Below are positions 36,078-37,682 of a DNA stretch of 37,682 nt, piece after piece. Each line of letters opens with the position of its first letter. The stretch's first letter is position 1. The notes beneath the pieces are model-generated. The model made no database searches and had not been told where the DNA came from. It was given only the letters and a program-made list of their open reading frames with translations. The translations under genes and the position numbers were made by a program. Origin of the DNA: Clostridiales bacterium (GTDB lineage Bacteria; Bacillota; Clostridia; Oscillospirales; Oscillospiraceae); NCBI GenBank assembly GCA_021203685.1, contig JAJQAS010000023.1:1-37682 (forward strand), read 5' to 3'.

Positions 36078-36108
36078 ATGAGCAATTTAACAGAGCGATG
36101 AGAAATTT
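36078..36108 (+). promoter_or_regulatory. Direct repeat, candidate AraC-family operator upstream of the symporter
   Basis: ATGAGCAATTT (36078-36088) and ATGAGAAATTT (36098-36108), 20-bp period, about 2 nt upstream of the poor -35; -10 TAAAAT at 36134-36139. Confidence 0.55.
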
Positions 36109-36183
36109 TATAAATTTTCGCCCCCGCCGCCGATAAAATTGGGTCATGCAAGCTTTAACGTTTCCGCAAGAAAGGAGAAACAG

Positions 36184-37674
36184 ATGAAAACGTTCCAACT
36201 GAAAGCTTTTTCCAAACCCATCTTCAACTCGAAGGTCAAAAGCGACCAGGTCAAGAACTCCGAGCGGTGGCTGGGCTACTTCCTGGGTCCGGCGCTGGTG
36301 GCGACGCTGTACGCTGGCGCGGGCGGCAGCTACCTGAACACCTTCTACACCGACGTGCTGGGGCTGAGCGCCCTGGCGGGAGGGCTGTTCCTGACCCTGA
36401 TGCCGGTGGTGTCCAAGGTGGTGGATGCCGTGACCAATATCTTCATGGGCCAGATGGTGGAAAACACCAGAACGCCCCAGGGCAAGGCCCGCCCCTGGAT
36501 TCTCATTTCCGGCCCCATCATGGCGGTGGCGGCCATCCTGCTGTTCGCGGTGCCCCAGGGCAACATGCTCATCACGGCGGTGTGGGTCATTTGCAGCTAT
36601 AACCTGTACTTCGCCATCTCCTACACCATGTACAACCTGAGCAACGTAGTCACCATCCCCCTCTCCACCCGAGACAACAAGCAGCGGGACAAGCTCTCCA
36701 TGGCGGCGGCCATGGCCATCAACATCGTCCCCGGCGCGATTCTGGCGGTGGTGTTCCCCTCCTTCCTGCTGCCCTTCATGGGCGTAGACCAGAGCCGCTG
36801 GATTCTGGTCATGGGCATCCTGGCGGTGCTGGCCATCCCCGGTACGCTGCTGCAATACTACTTCACCCGCGAGCGCATCACCGAGGAGAACCAGCAGGAG
36901 CCGCAGGTGGAGGAAGAAAAGAAGGAGAGCGGCGTCTCTCTGGCCGCGCAGATCAAGGGCTGCCTCTCCAGCAGGTACTGGGTCATGATCATGGCCGTTA
37001 TGATCATCTACTATATTTACAACAACTTCCAGACCACCTCCCTGGTCTACTACAGCAACTGGGTGCTGGGCACCTACAACGACGGCACCACCATGTCCCT
37101 GCTGAACATCGTGGGTCAGGCCATGCTCGGCCCCGGCGTCCTCATCCTGTGGCCCCTGGTGGGCAAAATCGGCAAGCAGAAGGTCTACATCGTGGGCAGC
37201 GTGGTTGCGGCCATCGGCGGCTGCATTGGCGCGGTTTGCGCCCGGAACCTGGGCCTGGTACTGGTCGCCCTGACCATCCGCTCCATCGGCACCCTGCCCA
37301 TCACCTACGTCACCCTCTCCATGCTGGCGGACGCTCTCGACCATGTGGAGTGGAAAGCGGGTTATCGTTGCGACGGGTTCTCCAGCTCCGTTTACAGCAT
37401 CATCATCACCGTCTCCGCGGGCATCGCCACCGGCCTCTTCAACCTGGGCCTGGCGGTGACCGGCTATGTGGCCCCGGCCTCCGACGGCACTTGGGTGGCC
37501 CAGTCCGCCGCCGTGCAGAACTTCCTCATCAGCGGCATGTTTATCATCCCGGCCGTTGGCGCGGTCGTGCTGTTCTTCATCTTCCTGGCCTTCGACCTGG
37601 AAAAGAAGCTGCCGCAGATCCGTGAGGACATGGCCCAGCGCAGAGGCGAGACGGAAAACACTTCCGAAGCGTAA
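36184..37674 (+). CDS. GPH-type (glycoside-pentoside-hexuronide:cation) MFS symporter
   Basis: SERWLGYFLGPALVATLYAGAGGSYLNTFYTDVLGLSALAGGLFLTLMPVVSKVVDAVTNIFMGQMVENTRTPQGKARPWILIS. ATG 36184 preferred over 36139. Confidence 0.88.
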   Translation: MKTFQLKAFSKPIFNSKVKSDQVKNSERWLGYFLGPALVATLYAGAGGSYLNTFYTDVLGLSALAGGLFLTLMPVVSKVVDAVTNIFMGQMVENTRTPQGKARPWILISGPIMAVAAILLFAVPQGNMLITAVWVICSYNLYFAISYTMYNLSNVVTIPLSTRDNKQRDKLSMAAAMAINIVPGAILAVVFPSFLLPFMGVDQSRWILVMGILAVLAIPGTLLQYYFTRERITEENQQEPQVEEEKKESGVSLAAQIKGCLSSRYWVMIMAVMIIYYIYNNFQTTSLVYYSNWVLGTYNDGTTMSLLNIVGQAMLGPGVLILWPLVGKIGKQKVYIVGSVVAAIGGCIGAVCARNLGLVLVALTIRSIGTLPITYVTLSMLADALDHVEWKAGYRCDGFSSSVYSIIITVSAGIATGLFNLGLAVTGYVAPASDGTWVAQSAAVQNFLISGMFIIPAVGAVVLFFIFLAFDLEKKLPQIREDMAQRRGETENTSEA

Positions 37675-37682
37675 CACAACCA

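Noticed and set aside
36070-37677. 535-aa minus-strand ORF
   Set aside because: Antisense to the GPH symporter; extreme His/Asp/Gly/Gln composition typical of a shadow frame.

Overview
This 37.7 kb chromosomal window comes from a high-GC, spore-forming, low-GC-phylum-type Firmicute. Oscillospiraceae-like ancestry is inferred from protein style and gene order, not proven. Most of it is ordinary core genome: hemL end, TauE/SafE permease, acylphosphatase, ybaB-dnaX-ffs (SRP RNA), cca, pfkA, nitrilase-family amidase, HAD phosphatase, chromate transporter, shikimate kinase, alpha/beta hydrolase, trpS, a MraY/WecA-family GlcNAc-1-P transferase, coaX, amidase, nagA, HD-folP-folBK-folA, sigK, and a divergent AraC regulator / GPH-type symporter pair. 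The parts most worth a second look are: (i) a LytTR two-component locus at 9.1-14.3 kb with a divergently encoded stand-alone pseudo-receiver (phospho-Asp and Lys lost), a tandem LytTR-like site in the shared intergenic region, and a downstream zinc-ribbon/coiled-coil/TM/DUF285-repeat surface protein; (ii) an LRR - VWA/DUF2201 - MoxR AAA+ operon at 19.5-23.8 kb whose HExxH-type motif has lost its Glu and whose last gap holds repeats; (iii) a dispersed family of intergenic 7-nt-period repeats, often arranged as inverted arms, at six or more sites, plus a cloverleaf-like palindromic element and a possible MITE-like inverted repeat. No CRISPR array, tRNA, rRNA, transposase or phage gene was recognised. 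All calls are by eye; no database search was run.
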